Notes: generated by a model not told the origin, from the sequence alone. DNA of 64,000 bases from Hafnia psychrotolerans (GCF_014639435.1 NZ_BMFZ01000003.1:450119-514118); one strand, 5' to 3'; positions 52,383 to 62,365 are shown, counted from the stretch's first letter. Translations and numbers: made by a program.

Positions 52383-53111
52383 ATGGAAAACCTTTTTGTC
52401 ATTATTTCATCTATCGCAGCAATTGCGTTTTGGATTGGCCTGTTAAAACCAACTTGGGTAGGAATGCCAAACAGGAAGAAATCATCACTCTTTTTTATCC
52501 TAGTGTTGATGTTAACAGGAGGAGTTAAGGCGTATCTATATCCCGCTCAACCATTTGCAGAGGAGTTAGGCACGCATAATGTAGATAATGATAAAAAACC
52601 AGTGCTATCAAGCAATAATGAAACCAAAAACATCAAGAGGTTTTCCGACATTACAACCATGATGGCTGATTTCAACGATTACCCACCTGAGAACGGAGCA
52701 TTTAAAATTTTATCTACAGCTCCTTTAACAATCCAGCTTTCCCCACGCATTACAGTGGAGGATTTACAACAACCTGAATACATGATTGAAGGTCTACAGA
52801 GAGCCGCTGTATATGGTGTTTATAGAACATTCATTCATACAAGCAATGATTCTATTTCGGTTGTTGTAATGCCTTTGCTAATTGATGCTAAAAACAAAAA
52901 GCAAAGGTTTATGAATGAATACACGCTTAAGGTAACTTCGACCAGAGCCAAGGCGCTTACCTTAGCTAAAAAATATTCCGGTGTATCTACATTTGATAAT
53001 TTGGTTAAAACAGATGGCTATCAGTGGGTCGATAGCTTTGCATCATGCTGTTATTGGAATATGAAGACATCTAGTCATGATGAATTTTTTTCTGAACTTA
53101 TTAAAAAATAA
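52383..53111 (+). CDS. Membrane-anchored cargo protein of unknown function
   Basis: This 242-aa protein has two N-terminal TM segments (about 5-22 and 34-52), then about 190 soluble residues with LSPRITVEDLQQPEYMIEGLQRAAVYGVYR and LKVTSTRAKALTLAKKYSG. I do not recognise the family. Codon use is AT-rich compared with the phage structural genes, suggesting separate acquisition. AGGA precedes the ATG; the integrase starts 9 bp downstream of its stop. Confidence 0.65.
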   Translation: MENLFVIISSIAAIAFWIGLLKPTWVGMPNRKKSSLFFILVLMLTGGVKAYLYPAQPFAEELGTHNVDNDKKPVLSSNNETKNIKRFSDITTMMADFNDYPPENGAFKILSTAPLTIQLSPRITVEDLQQPEYMIEGLQRAAVYGVYRTFIHTSNDSISVVVMPLLIDAKNKKQRFMNEYTLKVTSTRAKALTLAKKYSGVSTFDNLVKTDGYQWVDSFASCCYWNMKTSSHDEFFSELIKK

Positions 53112-53120
53112 GGCCTTTGC

Positions 53121-54146
53121 ATGACAGTTCGTAAACTTCCATCAAACAAGTGGCTAAGTGAATGCTATCCCTACGGGGCAACTGGCAAGCGCATCCGCAA
53201 ACAATTCGCAACCAAAGGCGAAGCGCTTTCACATGAACGCCGCCTTATGAATAATGCCTCCAGCCAGGTCATTAATGATAACGCTGTGACCCTTTCGGAA
53301 TTGGTTGGACGTTGGTATGACATGCATGGCAAAACGCTCACGTCAGGCGAAGAGCGCAAAGCCAAACTTGATGCCATCTGTGAGCGTCTAGGTGATCCAT
53401 TAGCCGCTCATTTGGATAAGAATACATTTGCGGTTTATAGGGAAAGGCGTTTAAGCGGGGAATGGAATCCGAAGGGGAAAAAGAAGCTAAAGGAAGCTAC
53501 CGTCAATCGGGAGCAGTCCTATCTTCATGCTGTATTCGCCGAAATGAAAAGGCTTGGTGAGTGGAAAGGTGATAATCCTTTATCAGGTATTAGGCAATTC
53601 AAGGAAGGAGATCAGGAGCTGGCATTTCTGTACCAGGAAGAGATAGAAAAATTGCTTGAAGCTTGTGACCATTCAGCCAATAAAGATCTCGGCATCATCG
53701 CAAGAATCTGCCTAGCAACCGGCGCACGGTGGAGTGAAGCGCAGGATTTAAAGCAGTCCCAAATTCTGCCCGGCCGTTTAACGTTTACCCAGACAAAAAG
53801 TAAAAAAAACCGCACGATCCCAATTTCCGAAAGATTACAGAAACTCTTACCCAAAAAGCGCGGAGCACTGTTCTCCCCTGCTTATGAGTCTTTCGATGCA
53901 GCATTGAAAAGGGCAAATATTGAGTTACCTAAAGGCCAGCGCACTCACGTTCTGCGCCACACCTTTGCCAGTCATTTTATGATGGGGGGTGGAAATATCC
54001 TGGTACTACAACAGATTCTAGGCCACAGCACGATCATGATGACAATGCGGTACGCGCACTTTGCGCCCGACCACCTTGATGCAGCTGTTACGCTGAATCC
54101 GTTTGATAGTCTGACGGTTGAAGATCCCCCCCAAACTAAAAGCTGA
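53121..54146 (+). CDS. int: P2-type tyrosine integrase
   Basis: This 341-aa site-specific recombinase has catalytic residues visible as TGARWSEA (Arg), HVLRHTFASH (His-x2-Arg) and LGHSTIMMTMRYAHFAPDH (His and nucleophile Tyr). An N-terminal arm-binding domain (KWLSECYPYG) precedes. It lies beside attR with its 3' end toward the tRNA-Leu gene, and is co-oriented with C, as in P2. Confidence 0.95.
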   Translation: MTVRKLPSNKWLSECYPYGATGKRIRKQFATKGEALSHERRLMNNASSQVINDNAVTLSELVGRWYDMHGKTLTSGEERKAKLDAICERLGDPLAAHLDKNTFAVYRERRLSGEWNPKGKKKLKEATVNREQSYLHAVFAEMKRLGEWKGDNPLSGIRQFKEGDQELAFLYQEEIEKLLEACDHSANKDLGIIARICLATGARWSEAQDLKQSQILPGRLTFTQTKSKKNRTIPISERLQKLLPKKRGALFSPAYESFDAALKRANIELPKGQRTHVLRHTFASHFMMGGGNILVLQQILGHSTIMMTMRYAHFAPDHLDAAVTLNPFDSLTVEDPPQTKS

Positions 54147-54194
54147 GTCGCCAACTCATCGCCATTCCATCGCCACTTACTCTAATTGCAGGCA

Positions 54195-54217
54195 TAAAAA
54201 AACCACCCGAGGGTGGC
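54195..54217 (-). terminator. Phage-borne copy of the tRNA operon terminator
   Basis: On the minus strand GCCACCC-TC-GGGTGG with seven T. In the lysogen this copy ends the glyW-cysT-leuZ transcript. It differs from the displaced host copy (23416-23439) at a few bases. Confidence 0.85.
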
Positions 54218-54230
54218 GATAATATACGAC

Positions 54231-54325
54231 ATTACTTTTTTATTGCTTTGAATCTTAAATGAATTTTCCCATGGTACCCGGGACGAGACTTGAACTCGTA
54301 CAGCCTAAGGCCGAGGGATTTTAAA
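54231..54325. repeat. attR: right copy of the 95-bp att core repeat
   Basis: Identical to 23453-23547. Its right end falls in the anticodon arm of the intact tRNA-Leu gene. Confidence 0.93.
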
Positions 54326-54357
54326 TCCCTTGTGTCTACCGATTCCACCACCCGGGC
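54272..54357 (-). tRNA. leuZ: tRNA-Leu (TAA)
   Basis: Complete class II cloverleaf with encoded CCA, acceptor GCCCGGG/CCCGGGT, anticodon loop TTTAAAA (TAA) and a long variable arm. It closely matches E. coli leuZ. Its 3' half is supplied by the prophage. Confidence 0.97.
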
Positions 54358-54368
54358 TCCGGGAAAAT

Positions 54369-54442
54369 TGGAGGCGCGTTCCGGAGTCGAACCGGACTAG
54401 GCGGATTTGCAATCCGCTACATAACCGCTTTGTTAACGCGCC
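54369..54442 (-). tRNA. cysT: tRNA-Cys (GCA)
   Basis: Acceptor GGCGCGT with encoded CCA and anticodon loop TTGCAAT region giving GCA. Same order as E. coli glyW-cysT-leuZ. Confidence 0.96.
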
Positions 54443-54500
54443 TTTAATTCTTACTACTTATCTTGTACTTAAGCCGATATCACGACCTGCTTAATAAATT

Positions 54501-54576
<76 letters not shown>

Positions 54577-54721
54577 TTAATCAGAACTTACTGATTTTTT
54601 TAACTATCTTCTGGCAAGCGTTGGCTGCCTTCTGATGCGTTGCATTCTACTTACCTGACGCAATGAGTCAATAAAATTATCTACTACACACGCTCGTTTG
54701 ACGCTTTTTAACTCAGTTTGA

Positions 54722-55270
54722 TCAGGGTTCCAGCAAATCATGGCGTGCGGCATTCAAATATTGGAACATTGACCAGAAAGTCAGCACGGCAGCAATGTAC
54801 AGTGCACCCACTCCAGCCCAAATAACCATCGCATCAGGACGCCACAACAGTGCGACCAGCGACAACATCTGCGCAGTCGTTTTTACTTTTCCAATCCAGG
54901 AGACAGCAACACTGCTGCGTTTACCTATTTCAGCCATCCACTCACGTAATGCAGAGATGATGATCTCACGAGCAATCATGGTTGCCGCAGGCAAGGTTAT
55001 CCACCAAGCGTGGAAATGCTCTGCAACCAGCACTAAGGCTATGGCGACCATCACTTTATCTGCTACTGGGTCAAGGAACGCACCAAAACGCGTGGTCTGC
55101 TTCCAGCGGCGTGCCAGATAGCCATCAAACCAATCTGTGATCGCCGCAAAAACGAAAATCAGGGCACATGCCGTCGGAGCCCATGCGTAAGGCAAGTAGA
55201 ATGCCAGCACGAAAAACGGGATAAGTACAACGCGAAACAGGGTTAGGCACGTCGGTATATTAAATTGCAT
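54722..55270 (-). CDS. pgsA: CDP-diacylglycerol-glycerol-3-phosphate 3-phosphatidyltransferase
   Basis: This 182-aa inner-membrane enzyme makes phosphatidylglycerophosphate, the committed step to phosphatidylglycerol and cardiolipin. The CDP-alcohol phosphotransferase motif D-G-x2-A-R-x8-G-x3-D-x3-D appears as [11 protein letters not shown] and [11 protein letters not shown]. About six TM segments. It follows uvrC and precedes the tRNA operon, as in E. coli. Confidence 0.97.
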   Translation of the reverse strand: MQFNIPTCLTLFRVVLIPFFVLAFYLPYAWAPTACALIFVFAAITDWFDGYLARRWKQTTRFGAFLDPVADKVMVAIALVLVAEHFHAWWITLPAATMIAREIIISALREWMAEIGKRSSVAVSWIGKVKTTAQMLSLVALLWRPDAMVIWAGVGALYIAAVLTFWSMFQYLNAARHDLLEP

Positions 55271-55326
55271 GGCGTAGGTAAATGTCTGTCTTGTGTGGTT
55301 ATTATGAGTATGTTGCTACATCGCTC

Positions 55327-57162
55327 TTAGTGTTTCAACGCATTATGGATCTTTTCTGCCAACGCGTTAGAAATACCTGGCACTTGTGCAATCTCCTCGA
55401 TACTGGCATTCAGCAACGGCTGAATCCCGCCCATATACTTCAGTAAAACTTGCCGGCGCTTGGGACCGACACCTTCGATCTCTTCCAATGCACTGGTATT
55501 ACGCACTTTGGCGCGTTTTTGCCGGTGCCCGGTAATAGCATGATTATGCGAATCATCACGGATATGCTGGATAAGATGCAGAGCGGGCGAATCCGAAGGC
55601 AATGAAATTCCCTCGCCTTCCGGGACAAAAAACAGCGTCTCCAGACCCGCTTTACGGTCCGCGCCCTTCGCTATACCAATCAGCAGTGGCTTTGACTTGT
55701 CCCACGTTACATGCAGCGAAGAGAAAACGTCAATCGCCATACCCAGTTGCCCTTTCCCTCCATCGATAAAAATGACATCAGGGATTTTTTTCTCTTCGAT
55801 GGTTTTACCATAACGCCGGCTCAAAACTTGTGCCATCGCAGCATAATCATCACCGGGCGTGATACCGGTAATATTGTAGCGTCGGTATTCTGAACGCAGC
55901 GGTCCATTGGCATCGAAAACCACGCAGGAAGCGACGGTTTGTTCACCCATAGTATGGCTGATATCAAAACATTCCATACGGTTAATTTCCGAAAGTTTGA
56001 GCGTTTTTGCCAACTCACTCATTCGCTGATGGATAGTCGACTGCTGTGCCAGTTTGGTCGTCAGAGCCACCGAGGCATTGGTACGTGCCAATTTCAGATA
56101 GCGTGCCCTATCGCCCCGAGGCTTACTCTGAATTTGGACTCTGCGCCCTGCCATCTCACTCAGCGAATCCGCCAGCAGATCCTTTTCCGTCAAACTAAAA
56201 TCGAGCAGTATTTCTCCAGGCAATGTCCGGGATTGGCTGCCTTGTAAATAAAATTGTCCAACAAAGGTTTGCACCACTTCGCTCAGCTCTGTACCGCCTG
56301 GAACTTTTGGGAAATAACTCCGACTGCCCAGTACTTTTCCCTGGCGAATAAAAAGCACGTGGAGGCAAGCCATACCAGATTCAAAAGAGACGCCGATAAC
56401 ATCCAGGTCTTCACTGTTGCCTGAAACAAATTGCCGCTCTGTCACGCGTCTTACGGCCTGAATCTGGTCACGGATGCGGCCCGCATCTTCGAACCGCAGC
56501 GTTTTACTGGCTTCTTCCATGCGTTCAACCAGATTATTCAGAACTTGTTGGTCCTTGCCTGAAAGAAACAAGCGGACGTAATCAACTTGCGCTTTGTACT
56601 CTTCTTCACTGACCAATCCTTTGACGCAGGGACCCAAACAGCGGCCAATTTGATATTGTAAACAGGGACGTGATCGGTTGCGGTAGACACTGTTTTCGCA
56701 TTGACGGATCGGGAAGAGTTTTTGTAACAACGCGAGAGATTCACGCACAGCGTAGGAATTCGGAAACGGGCCGAAATATTCACCTTTAGCGTGCTTGGCA
56801 CCGCGGTGAATTGAAATCCGCGGATGATTGTCAGCACTCAAAAAGATCAGCGGATAAGATTTATCATCGCGCAATAACACGTTGTAGCGCGGTTGGTAAA
56901 GCTTGATGTAATTATGCTCAAGCAGTAGCGCTTCAGTTTCAGTATGGGTGACAGTTACATCGATTTGCGCAATGTTTTTGACCAGAGTTTCTGTTTTACG
57001 GCTCGAAACCTGCAGGCGAAAATAGCTGGAAAGACGTTTTTTCAGGTCTTTTGCTTTACCGACATAAATAACGGTGCCACTGGCGTCGTACATTCTGTAC
57101 ACACCCGGTTGGCTGGTGACCGTATTTAAAAAAGTTTTGGGATCAAAACGTTCATCACTCAC
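55327..57162 (-). CDS. uvrC: Excinuclease ABC subunit C
   Basis: This 611-aa nucleotide-excision repair nuclease makes the 3' and 5' incisions with UvrB. It has an N-terminal GIY-YIG-like domain ([26 protein letters not shown]), a central UVR motif ([14 protein letters not shown]), an RNase H-like 5' nuclease ([21 protein letters not shown]) and C-terminal helix-hairpin-helices ([20 protein letters not shown]). A GTG start at 57162 matches E. coli length and overlaps uvrY by 8 bp. Confidence 0.97.
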   Translation of the reverse strand: MSDERFDPKTFLNTVTSQPGVYRMYDASGTVIYVGKAKDLKKRLSSYFRLQVSSRKTETLVKNIAQIDVTVTHTETEALLLEHNYIKLYQPRYNVLLRDDKSYPLIFLSADNHPRISIHRGAKHAKGEYFGPFPNSYAVRESLALLQKLFPIRQCENSVYRNRSRPCLQYQIGRCLGPCVKGLVSEEEYKAQVDYVRLFLSGKDQQVLNNLVERMEEASKTLRFEDAGRIRDQIQAVRRVTERQFVSGNSEDLDVIGVSFESGMACLHVLFIRQGKVLGSRSYFPKVPGGTELSEVVQTFVGQFYLQGSQSRTLPGEILLDFSLTEKDLLADSLSEMAGRRVQIQSKPRGDRARYLKLARTNASVALTTKLAQQSTIHQRMSELAKTLKLSEINRMECFDISHTMGEQTVASCVVFDANGPLRSEYRRYNITGITPGDDYAAMAQVLSRRYGKTIEEKKIPDVIFIDGGKGQLGMAIDVFSSLHVTWDKSKPLLIGIAKGADRKAGLETLFFVPEGEGISLPSDSPALHLIQHIRDDSHNHAITGHRQKRAKVRNTSALEEIEGVGPKRRQVLLKYMGGIQPLLNASIEEIAQVPGISNALAEKIHNALKH

Positions 57163-57811
57163 TGCCAGACAAAGTCTCCGCATTGAACAGACCGTGCCGG
57201 ATAGCAAGGTGCGTCAATTCTACATCGCCATTGATATTTAATTTACTAAACATCCTGTAACGATAACTGTTAACCGTCTTCGGGCTCAAGTTAAGTTGTT
57301 CCGAGATTTCGTTAACCTTCTGACCTTTGGTGATCATTAGCATGATTTGCAGTTCGCGTTCAGAAAGGCTGTCAAACGGCGTTTCTGACTGTGGCTCAAT
57401 CTGACTCAGAGCCATCTGCTGAGCAATATCTGAGGCAATATAGCGCTGGCCTGAGTCCACCAGGCGTATCGCATTCACGACTTCCTGTGGCGCCGCACCT
57501 TTACTCAGGTATCCATAAGCTCCCGCCTGCATCACTTTGGCTGGCAATGGATTTTCGGTATAGATAGTCAATATGATAATTTTGATGCCAGGTGAGAAAC
57601 GGACAATCTTTTTAGTCGCTTCTAAGCCACCGATCCCCGGCATATTCATATCCATCAAGACAATATCTACATCGTTGCTGCGACACCATTTAACGGCGTC
57701 TTCGCCGCACTGGGCTTCACCCACAACTTTGATGCCCTTGATATCTTCTAAAATGCGTCGGATCCCTGCGCGCACCAGTTCGTGGTCATCAACAAGAAGA
57801 ACGCTAATCAA
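57155..57811 (-). CDS. uvrY: Response regulator UvrY
   Basis: This 218-aa NarL/FixJ-type response regulator of the BarA/UvrY (GacA) system has receiver Asp54 in [12 protein letters not shown] and a LuxR-type HTH at about 145-205 ([25 protein letters not shown]). In relatives it activates csrB/csrC small RNAs and so relieves CsrA control. uvrY-uvrC-pgsA order is that of E. coli. Confidence 0.97.
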   Translation of the reverse strand: MISVLLVDDHELVRAGIRRILEDIKGIKVVGEAQCGEDAVKWCRSNDVDIVLMDMNMPGIGGLEATKKIVRFSPGIKIIILTIYTENPLPAKVMQAGAYGYLSKGAAPQEVVNAIRLVDSGQRYIASDIAQQMALSQIEPQSETPFDSLSERELQIMLMITKGQKVNEISEQLNLSPKTVNSYRYRMFSKLNINGDVELTHLAIRHGLFNAETLSGSE

Positions 57812-58324
57812 AGAGTATTCTCCAAAAGTAAGGGCAACACACCGTCATGTTTTCATGGCTTGTCGGCAGACGATATTACGTAACAAACGTGAATAAAGAA
57901 CTTTGGACAGCTTTACAACGAAGAGAGTGTAGCATTCGCAGGTCGATTATGGCGCTGAGGACCTGGCTGTCAGACATTGACAGCGGAAATTAATAAAAAC
58001 CAAGTAAAAACGTTAATCTAATTAACTGCAGCAGTTTACTCCATACACAAGAAATTGACCACGTAATGTCTGTAAAAAAAATGTGGTAGTGCATGTAAAA
58101 TTCAAATGCCATAAAGGTAAAGGGCACTTAAAAACCATTGATAAATCATAGATAAATGTATTATCAATGATTTCATTAAGTGGTTATAAATCAAGCTGCC
58201 CTGCTCTGGTCGATGTCTAATGCTACGGGTTAATGGCACTTAAATAAACAGCGCAATTTGTCGCCAGGATACATCTAAAATATAAATATATTATTAGCCT
58301 ACATAAAAAACACGAGGGTTTCGA
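57812..58324. other. uvrY upstream region
   Basis: This 513-bp AT-rich non-coding stretch contains the uvrY promoter. It also holds a 9-bp inverted repeat CATTGATAA/TTATCAATG (58136-58144, 58161-58169). No other gene is supported. Confidence 0.5.
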
Positions 58325-58420
58325 ATGAATAAAACTCTCCTGAAACTTGAAGAACTTTCAATACCAACAGCACGTTTAGTTTCCTGTAGATTGGCAGCAC
58401 AAGTTAAGCCCTCATTTTAG
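58325..58420 (+). CDS. Possible 31-aa peptide upstream of yecF
   Basis: A short frame with a good Shine-Dalgarno (ACGAGGG, 8 bases before ATG), starting MNKTLLKLEELSIP and ending QVKPSF. It may be a leader or a small protein, or a coincidence. No homologue known to me. Confidence 0.3.
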   Translation: MNKTLLKLEELSIPTARLVSCRLAAQVKPSF

Positions 58421-58553
58421 AGTAACCGCCTGAAACGCAGTGCTACACGAAGTGCGGAATGATTGTGTTAGAATACTGCCACTTTCTTTCTGGCTGATGA
58501 AAAATGCCAGAAAATCTTTTATTGAATGAGCTGAGAACAGCTTTGGAGTCCGA

Positions 58554-58778
58554 ATGAGTAACTGCGATTTTACCACTGAAGCCAATGTCGAAACGCTGGC
58601 AACGGAAGTAGCGTGCCTGAAAGCCACCTTGACTTTGATGCTAAAAGCCATCGGTCAGGCAGATGCTGGCAAAGTCATGCTGAATATGGAAAAATTTGCG
58701 GCTCAGATGGAAGACGAAAAACAAGCCGACATATTCAGAAACTCTCTACAACAGATCAAATTCGCCTACCGTCAATAA
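58554..58778 (+). CDS. yecF: YecF (DUF2594) family protein
   Basis: This 74-aa protein matches E. coli YecF in [27 protein letters not shown] and the QIKFAYRQ end. Function unknown. It follows uvrY divergently, as in E. coli, where sdiA would be next; sdiA is absent here. Confidence 0.9.
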   Translation: MSNCDFTTEANVETLATEVACLKATLTLMLKAIGQADAGKVMLNMEKFAAQMEDEKQADIFRNSLQQIKFAYRQ

Positions 58779-58795
58779 GTCATTTTAATCTCTGC

Positions 58796-58833
58796 ATGCC
58801 AGACTCGCGCGCAGTGCGCGCCTGGCATATTTT
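58796..58833 (+). terminator. Terminator after yecF
   Basis: ATGCCAG/CTGGCAT outer stem enclosing GCGCGC/GCGCGC, followed by ATATTTT; 18 bp after the stop. Confidence 0.75.
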
Positions 58834-58957
58834 CCGCACCCCCCCGCGCTCAACCCCCATCGCCTTCCTGATTTGCCGTCCAATTTCTGCTAAAGTTAAA
58901 CTTCAACTTTCTCCACAAGACTTTTGCTCCGGTAAAATGTCTTAAACAGGAAAAACC

Positions 58958-59128
58958 ATGAGTGAGAAAAATAGCGACAACAAAACTAAAGCTGATGCAG
59001 TGCATATCAGTGATGGTTTGGCCAAACTGCACGAGGTTGCCGAACTGATGACCGAAGAAGAGTTGCAGCAAAAGGCAGATGAAGCGAAACAGGCTGTGGA
59101 AGACGCGAAAAATAACCGTCCGAGATAA
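58958..59128 (+). CDS. Hypothetical 56-aa protein
   Basis: Short charged protein starting MSEKNSDNKTKADAVHIS and with LHEVAELMTEEELQQKADEA, helical and acidic/basic alternating. AACAGGAAAA precedes the ATG and a terminator-like hairpin follows (about 59173-59201). Function unknown. Confidence 0.6.
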   Translation: MSEKNSDNKTKADAVHISDGLAKLHEVAELMTEEELQQKADEAKQAVEDAKNNRPR

Positions 59129-59248
59129 TGCCGTCCGTCACTGGTTAACTCTTTGTCTGTCCCAGCTTAACTAAGGGCTGTCTGGAAACGGCGGCCTTTT
59201 TTAGCATTATCCTTTGTTGGCAAACTTCAGTCCGGAAAATCTCGCCCG

Positions 59249-60037
59249 ATGCATGTTTCTCCTCTTGCTCCTTTTCAGTCGGTGACCACCCTTGCCATTC
59301 AGTATCAGCATGGTGAATATGAACCTCTGCACAGTCACGTCTGTTCGCAGTTGATTCATACCCTGAGCGGAGTGGTTGAAGTCAGAACCCAGTTAGGTGT
59401 ATGGATGGTGCCTCCGGGCCGAGGCGTATGGCTTCCCGCCGGGATCGAGCACAGCCTGCGTTTTATAGGTGAAGTTCGGGCCAGAACACTCTTTGTTGAC
59501 CCTCTTGCCCGCGCCGACTTATCTGCGCAATGCCAGGTTGTACAGATTTCGGCACTCTTGTGTGAGCTCATTTTCGTTTCCCTGAGTATTCCCCCTGACT
59601 ATTCCAGCGGCGGGCGCGATGAACGCATCATGGAGTTACTGCTCGATGAACTGCGCCTGTTACCGGAGCTGCCGCTGCATCTGCCAGAACCTAAAGAGAG
59701 TCAGTTGCTAGAGATCTGCCAGCAGATCCGCAACGCACTATCTTCCCATTGGGAACTTGAAGACGTGGCTTCAAAGCTGGGTATCAGCGGCCGAACTTTA
59801 TCACGGCGTTTTCAGCGCGAAACGGGTCTGCGTTTTAGTGATTGGGTTAGGCGGGCAAAATTACTGGCGGGATTGCAAGCGCTGGCAGCAGGAACATCAG
59901 TGTTAGATGTTGCACTGGCACTGGGCTATGACAGCCCCAGTGCCTTTAGTGCGATGTTTAAACGCGCGCTCGGCGTGTCACCCAGTGACTACTTTTCACT
60001 TGAGCTTCCTCTCCCGGCATTTCACCCCAAAAACTGA
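59249..60037 (+). CDS. AraC-family regulator with cupin domain
   Basis: This 262-aa regulator has an N-terminal cupin (HGEYEPLHSHVCSQLIHTLSGV, PPGRGVWLPAGIEH) and a C-terminal double HTH (LEDVASKLGISGRTLSRRFQRETG, then DVALALGYDSPSAFSAMFKRALG), like the NimR/YeaM group. Those regulators often control adjacent efflux genes, but here the neighbour is a convergent leuA-type gene (16-bp overlap of 3' ends), so the target is unclear. Confidence 0.87.
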   Translation: MHVSPLAPFQSVTTLAIQYQHGEYEPLHSHVCSQLIHTLSGVVEVRTQLGVWMVPPGRGVWLPAGIEHSLRFIGEVRARTLFVDPLARADLSAQCQVVQISALLCELIFVSLSIPPDYSSGGRDERIMELLLDELRLLPELPLHLPEPKESQLLEICQQIRNALSSHWELEDVASKLGISGRTLSRRFQRETGLRFSDWVRRAKLLAGLQALAAGTSVLDVALALGYDSPSAFSAMFKRALGVSPSDYFSLELPLPAFHPKN

Positions 60038-61686
60038 GCAGCTGCATTAAAGAGAGCCTGTAATGATGCGCTGGAAACATCACTGTCGATACCAACACCG
60101 TAGTGCTTTTCTCCCTTACGCTGGCAACTTACATAGGCCACAGCACGACTATGGCTCTGGTGCCCCAGCGTATGTTCATGATAATCACCAATCTCAAACT
60201 GCACATCAAAAGTGCGGCTAAAGGCGTCAACCGCACCGGATAGCAGACCATTCCCCGTTCCGGATAAAATGTGTTCATACCCTTCGTGGGTAATCCGAGC
60301 ACTGAAATGGCAGATATTGTGTTCATCGCTTCGAATATCGTAGCTCAGCAACTTCAACTGAGGTTGATCAACCAGCCCATAACGCTGGCGGAATAGACGC
60401 CACACATCACTGGTGCTCATCTCTTTACCCGTGGTATCGGTCTCACGTTGTACGGCTTTACTGAACTCAATCTGCAAGCCACGTGGTAGCTTCAGACCGT
60501 GATTTTGCTCGAGCAACCAGGCAGCGCCACTTTTGCCCGACTGGCTGTTAACGCGGATCACCGCCTCATAGCTGCAGCCAACATCGGCCGGATCGAGCGG
60601 TAAATAGGGTACCTGCCAGTAAGTGTCACCACGGTTGTTTTGTGCAGCAAAACCTTTTTTGATCGCATCCTGATGCGATCCTGAAAATGCCGTGAACACC
60701 AGATCTCCGGCATACGGATGACGCGGATGCACAGGAAGCTGGTTACACTGCTCAACCACTTCAACAATGCCTTGTAAATTGCTGAAATCCAGCCCAGGCG
60801 CAACGCCTTGGGTGTATAAATTTAGCGCCAGTGTCACCAGATCCACATTGCCAGTACGCTCGCCATTTCCAAACAAACAGCCTTCCACGCGATCGGCTCC
60901 GGCCAGCATGGCCAATTCAGCGCAGGCAACACCGGTTCCCCGATCATTGTGTGGGTGAACACTGATAGAAACCTGATTCCTGCGACTGAAATGACGGCAG
61001 AACCACTCAATCTGATCAGCATAAATATTGGGAGTACTGACTTCAACGGTAGCGGGTAAGTTGATGATCATCGGGCGCTGTGCATCCGGTTGCCAGATCT
61101 CCGTTACCGCTTCACAAATCTCCAGTGCAAAATCGAGTTCAGTAAAACAGAAGGTTTCCGGAGAGTATTCGAAGGTCCACTGCGTTTGCGGGTTCTGTTC
61201 GCACAATTCGCGAATCTGTTTCGCGCCCCGCACGGCCAGTTCTCGCGTGGCAGCGCGGTCCTGATGAAACACCACATCGCGAAAAATCGGCGCGGTGGCA
61301 TTATATAAATGCACAATAGCGCGAGGAATATCCTTCAGCGACTCAAATGTACGCTCAATGAGGTCAGGCCGCGAAGGCGTTAAAACCTGAATGTGGACAT
61401 CATCAGGAATGACTTTCTCGGTAATTAACCCGCGTACAAAATCAAAATCTGTTTGTGAAGCAGAAGGAAAAGCCACTTCGATTTGTTTAAAACCGCAGCG
61501 AATGAGCAGATCAAAAAAAAGACGCTTACGTTCATTATCCATTGGCTCGGCCAACGCCTGATTGCCATCACGAAGGTCACTTGAACACCACTGAGGCACC
61601 TTGTTTAGTACATTCCCAGGCCACTGACGATCAGGTAAGTTAACGGGAGGAAACGGACGATATTTCTGCGAAGGGTCAGCTAACAT
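60022..61686 (-). CDS. leuA: 2-isopropylmalate synthase, long (type 2) form
   Basis: This 554-aa enzyme condenses acetyl-CoA with 2-oxoisovalerate in leucine synthesis. The HMGL-like TIM barrel has SSDLRDGNQALAEPM and SVHPHNDRGTG; the C-terminal regulatory (LeuA dimer) domain ends with SCQRKGEKHYGVGID. It is the form found in actinobacteria and some gamma-proteobacteria and differs from the roughly 520-aa LeuA of the E. coli leuABCD operon. No leuBCD lie nearby and no leader peptide was seen, so it may be an extra paralogue (inference). Confidence 0.92.
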   Translation of the reverse strand: MLADPSQKYRPFPPVNLPDRQWPGNVLNKVPQWCSSDLRDGNQALAEPMDNERKRLFFDLLIRCGFKQIEVAFPSASQTDFDFVRGLITEKVIPDDVHIQVLTPSRPDLIERTFESLKDIPRAIVHLYNATAPIFRDVVFHQDRAATRELAVRGAKQIRELCEQNPQTQWTFEYSPETFCFTELDFALEICEAVTEIWQPDAQRPMIINLPATVEVSTPNIYADQIEWFCRHFSRRNQVSISVHPHNDRGTGVACAELAMLAGADRVEGCLFGNGERTGNVDLVTLALNLYTQGVAPGLDFSNLQGIVEVVEQCNQLPVHPRHPYAGDLVFTAFSGSHQDAIKKGFAAQNNRGDTYWQVPYLPLDPADVGCSYEAVIRVNSQSGKSGAAWLLEQNHGLKLPRGLQIEFSKAVQRETDTTGKEMSTSDVWRLFRQRYGLVDQPQLKLLSYDIRSDEHNICHFSARITHEGYEHILSGTGNGLLSGAVDAFSRTFDVQFEIGDYHEHTLGHQSHSRAVAYVSCQRKGEKHYGVGIDSDVSSASLQALFNAAAQFLG

Positions 61687-61834
61687 GGTAATTCTCCATT
61701 CAATGCTGCTAACGTCATGCCGCAGCCTGAAAAGAGTATGGCGTATTCGAAAACCCCTCGCGCCTTGCTAACTGACATCAACCCGTGCGCAACGGACAGC
61801 TAGCATGAAAAGGTTATTAAAAATAATAAGTTGC

Positions 61835-61859
61835 CGGGCTATAGATGACCCATAGCCCG
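61835..61859 (-). terminator. Terminator after the IraP-like gene
   Basis: CGGGCTAT/ATAGCCCG with a 9-base loop, followed on the minus strand by an AT-rich ATTATTTTT run. Confidence 0.8.
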
Positions 61860-61864
61860 CGTGG

Positions 61865-62152
61865 TCACTCTTCTTCTGCGTGATCAGCCACAAACTTAGT
61901 GACTTTCAGCAAGCGGTCAAAATGCGCCAGAATCATATCCGCGTCAGATTGCAAAATCTCCGTTGACGACTGGGTAGCGGCGGCCACAGCGCTATGAATG
62001 TTAGTCGACAGATCGTCCGTCGCCTCATTACCCAGCGTAAGCAAAAGCGCAGCAATCAATAGAGATTGGGCTTCAACCTGAGCAACCAGCTCTTTGGATT
62101 CCACTTCAACTTTTGATAATTTGATCAGCACATCGATCATCAGATTCTTCAT
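61865..62152 (-). CDS. iraP: IraP-like anti-adaptor
   Basis: This 95-aa helical protein starts MKNLMIDVLIKLSKVEVESKELVAQVEA, close to IraP of E. coli (MKNLIAELLFKL...ESKELCAQVEA). IraP binds RssB and protects RpoS from ClpXP, notably under phosphate starvation. The C-terminal half differs, so the call is by the N-terminal coiled coil. Confidence 0.8.
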   Translation of the reverse strand: MKNLMIDVLIKLSKVEVESKELVAQVEAQSLLIAALLLTLGNEATDDLSTNIHSAVAAATQSSTEILQSDADMILAHFDRLLKVTKFVADHAEEE

Positions 62153-62365
62153 TTACACACCCCTGTTAACTCTGCAAAATCGAAAATAGCACTGAATATT
62201 TTGACGCGGTAGCCGAGGCTGTCACACCTCGAGGATATAATCTCAGCCTTTCTTTTACTGTCTGATCCTGACGAAAAATAGAACGGCGCTCCCTGCTTCC
62301 TCAACCTATGCTAAGTTGAAGATATACTGGCGGCAAACAGCGTAGTACCGTCAGGGGGAGAAACC

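Larger units (their letters stand above)
23453..54325. mobile_element. P2-family prophage integrated in tRNA-Leu(TAA)
   Basis: An apparently complete temperate phage of about 30.8 kb. It is bounded by 95-bp direct repeats derived from the tRNA-Leu 3' end, with a tyrosine integrase next to the reconstituted tRNA. It contains the P2 set of capsid, terminase, tail, lysis, replication and regulatory genes, a P2-like cos sequence, and Ogr-type late promoter sites. No obvious frameshift interrupts an essential gene, so it may still be able to form particles (inference). Confidence 0.95.
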
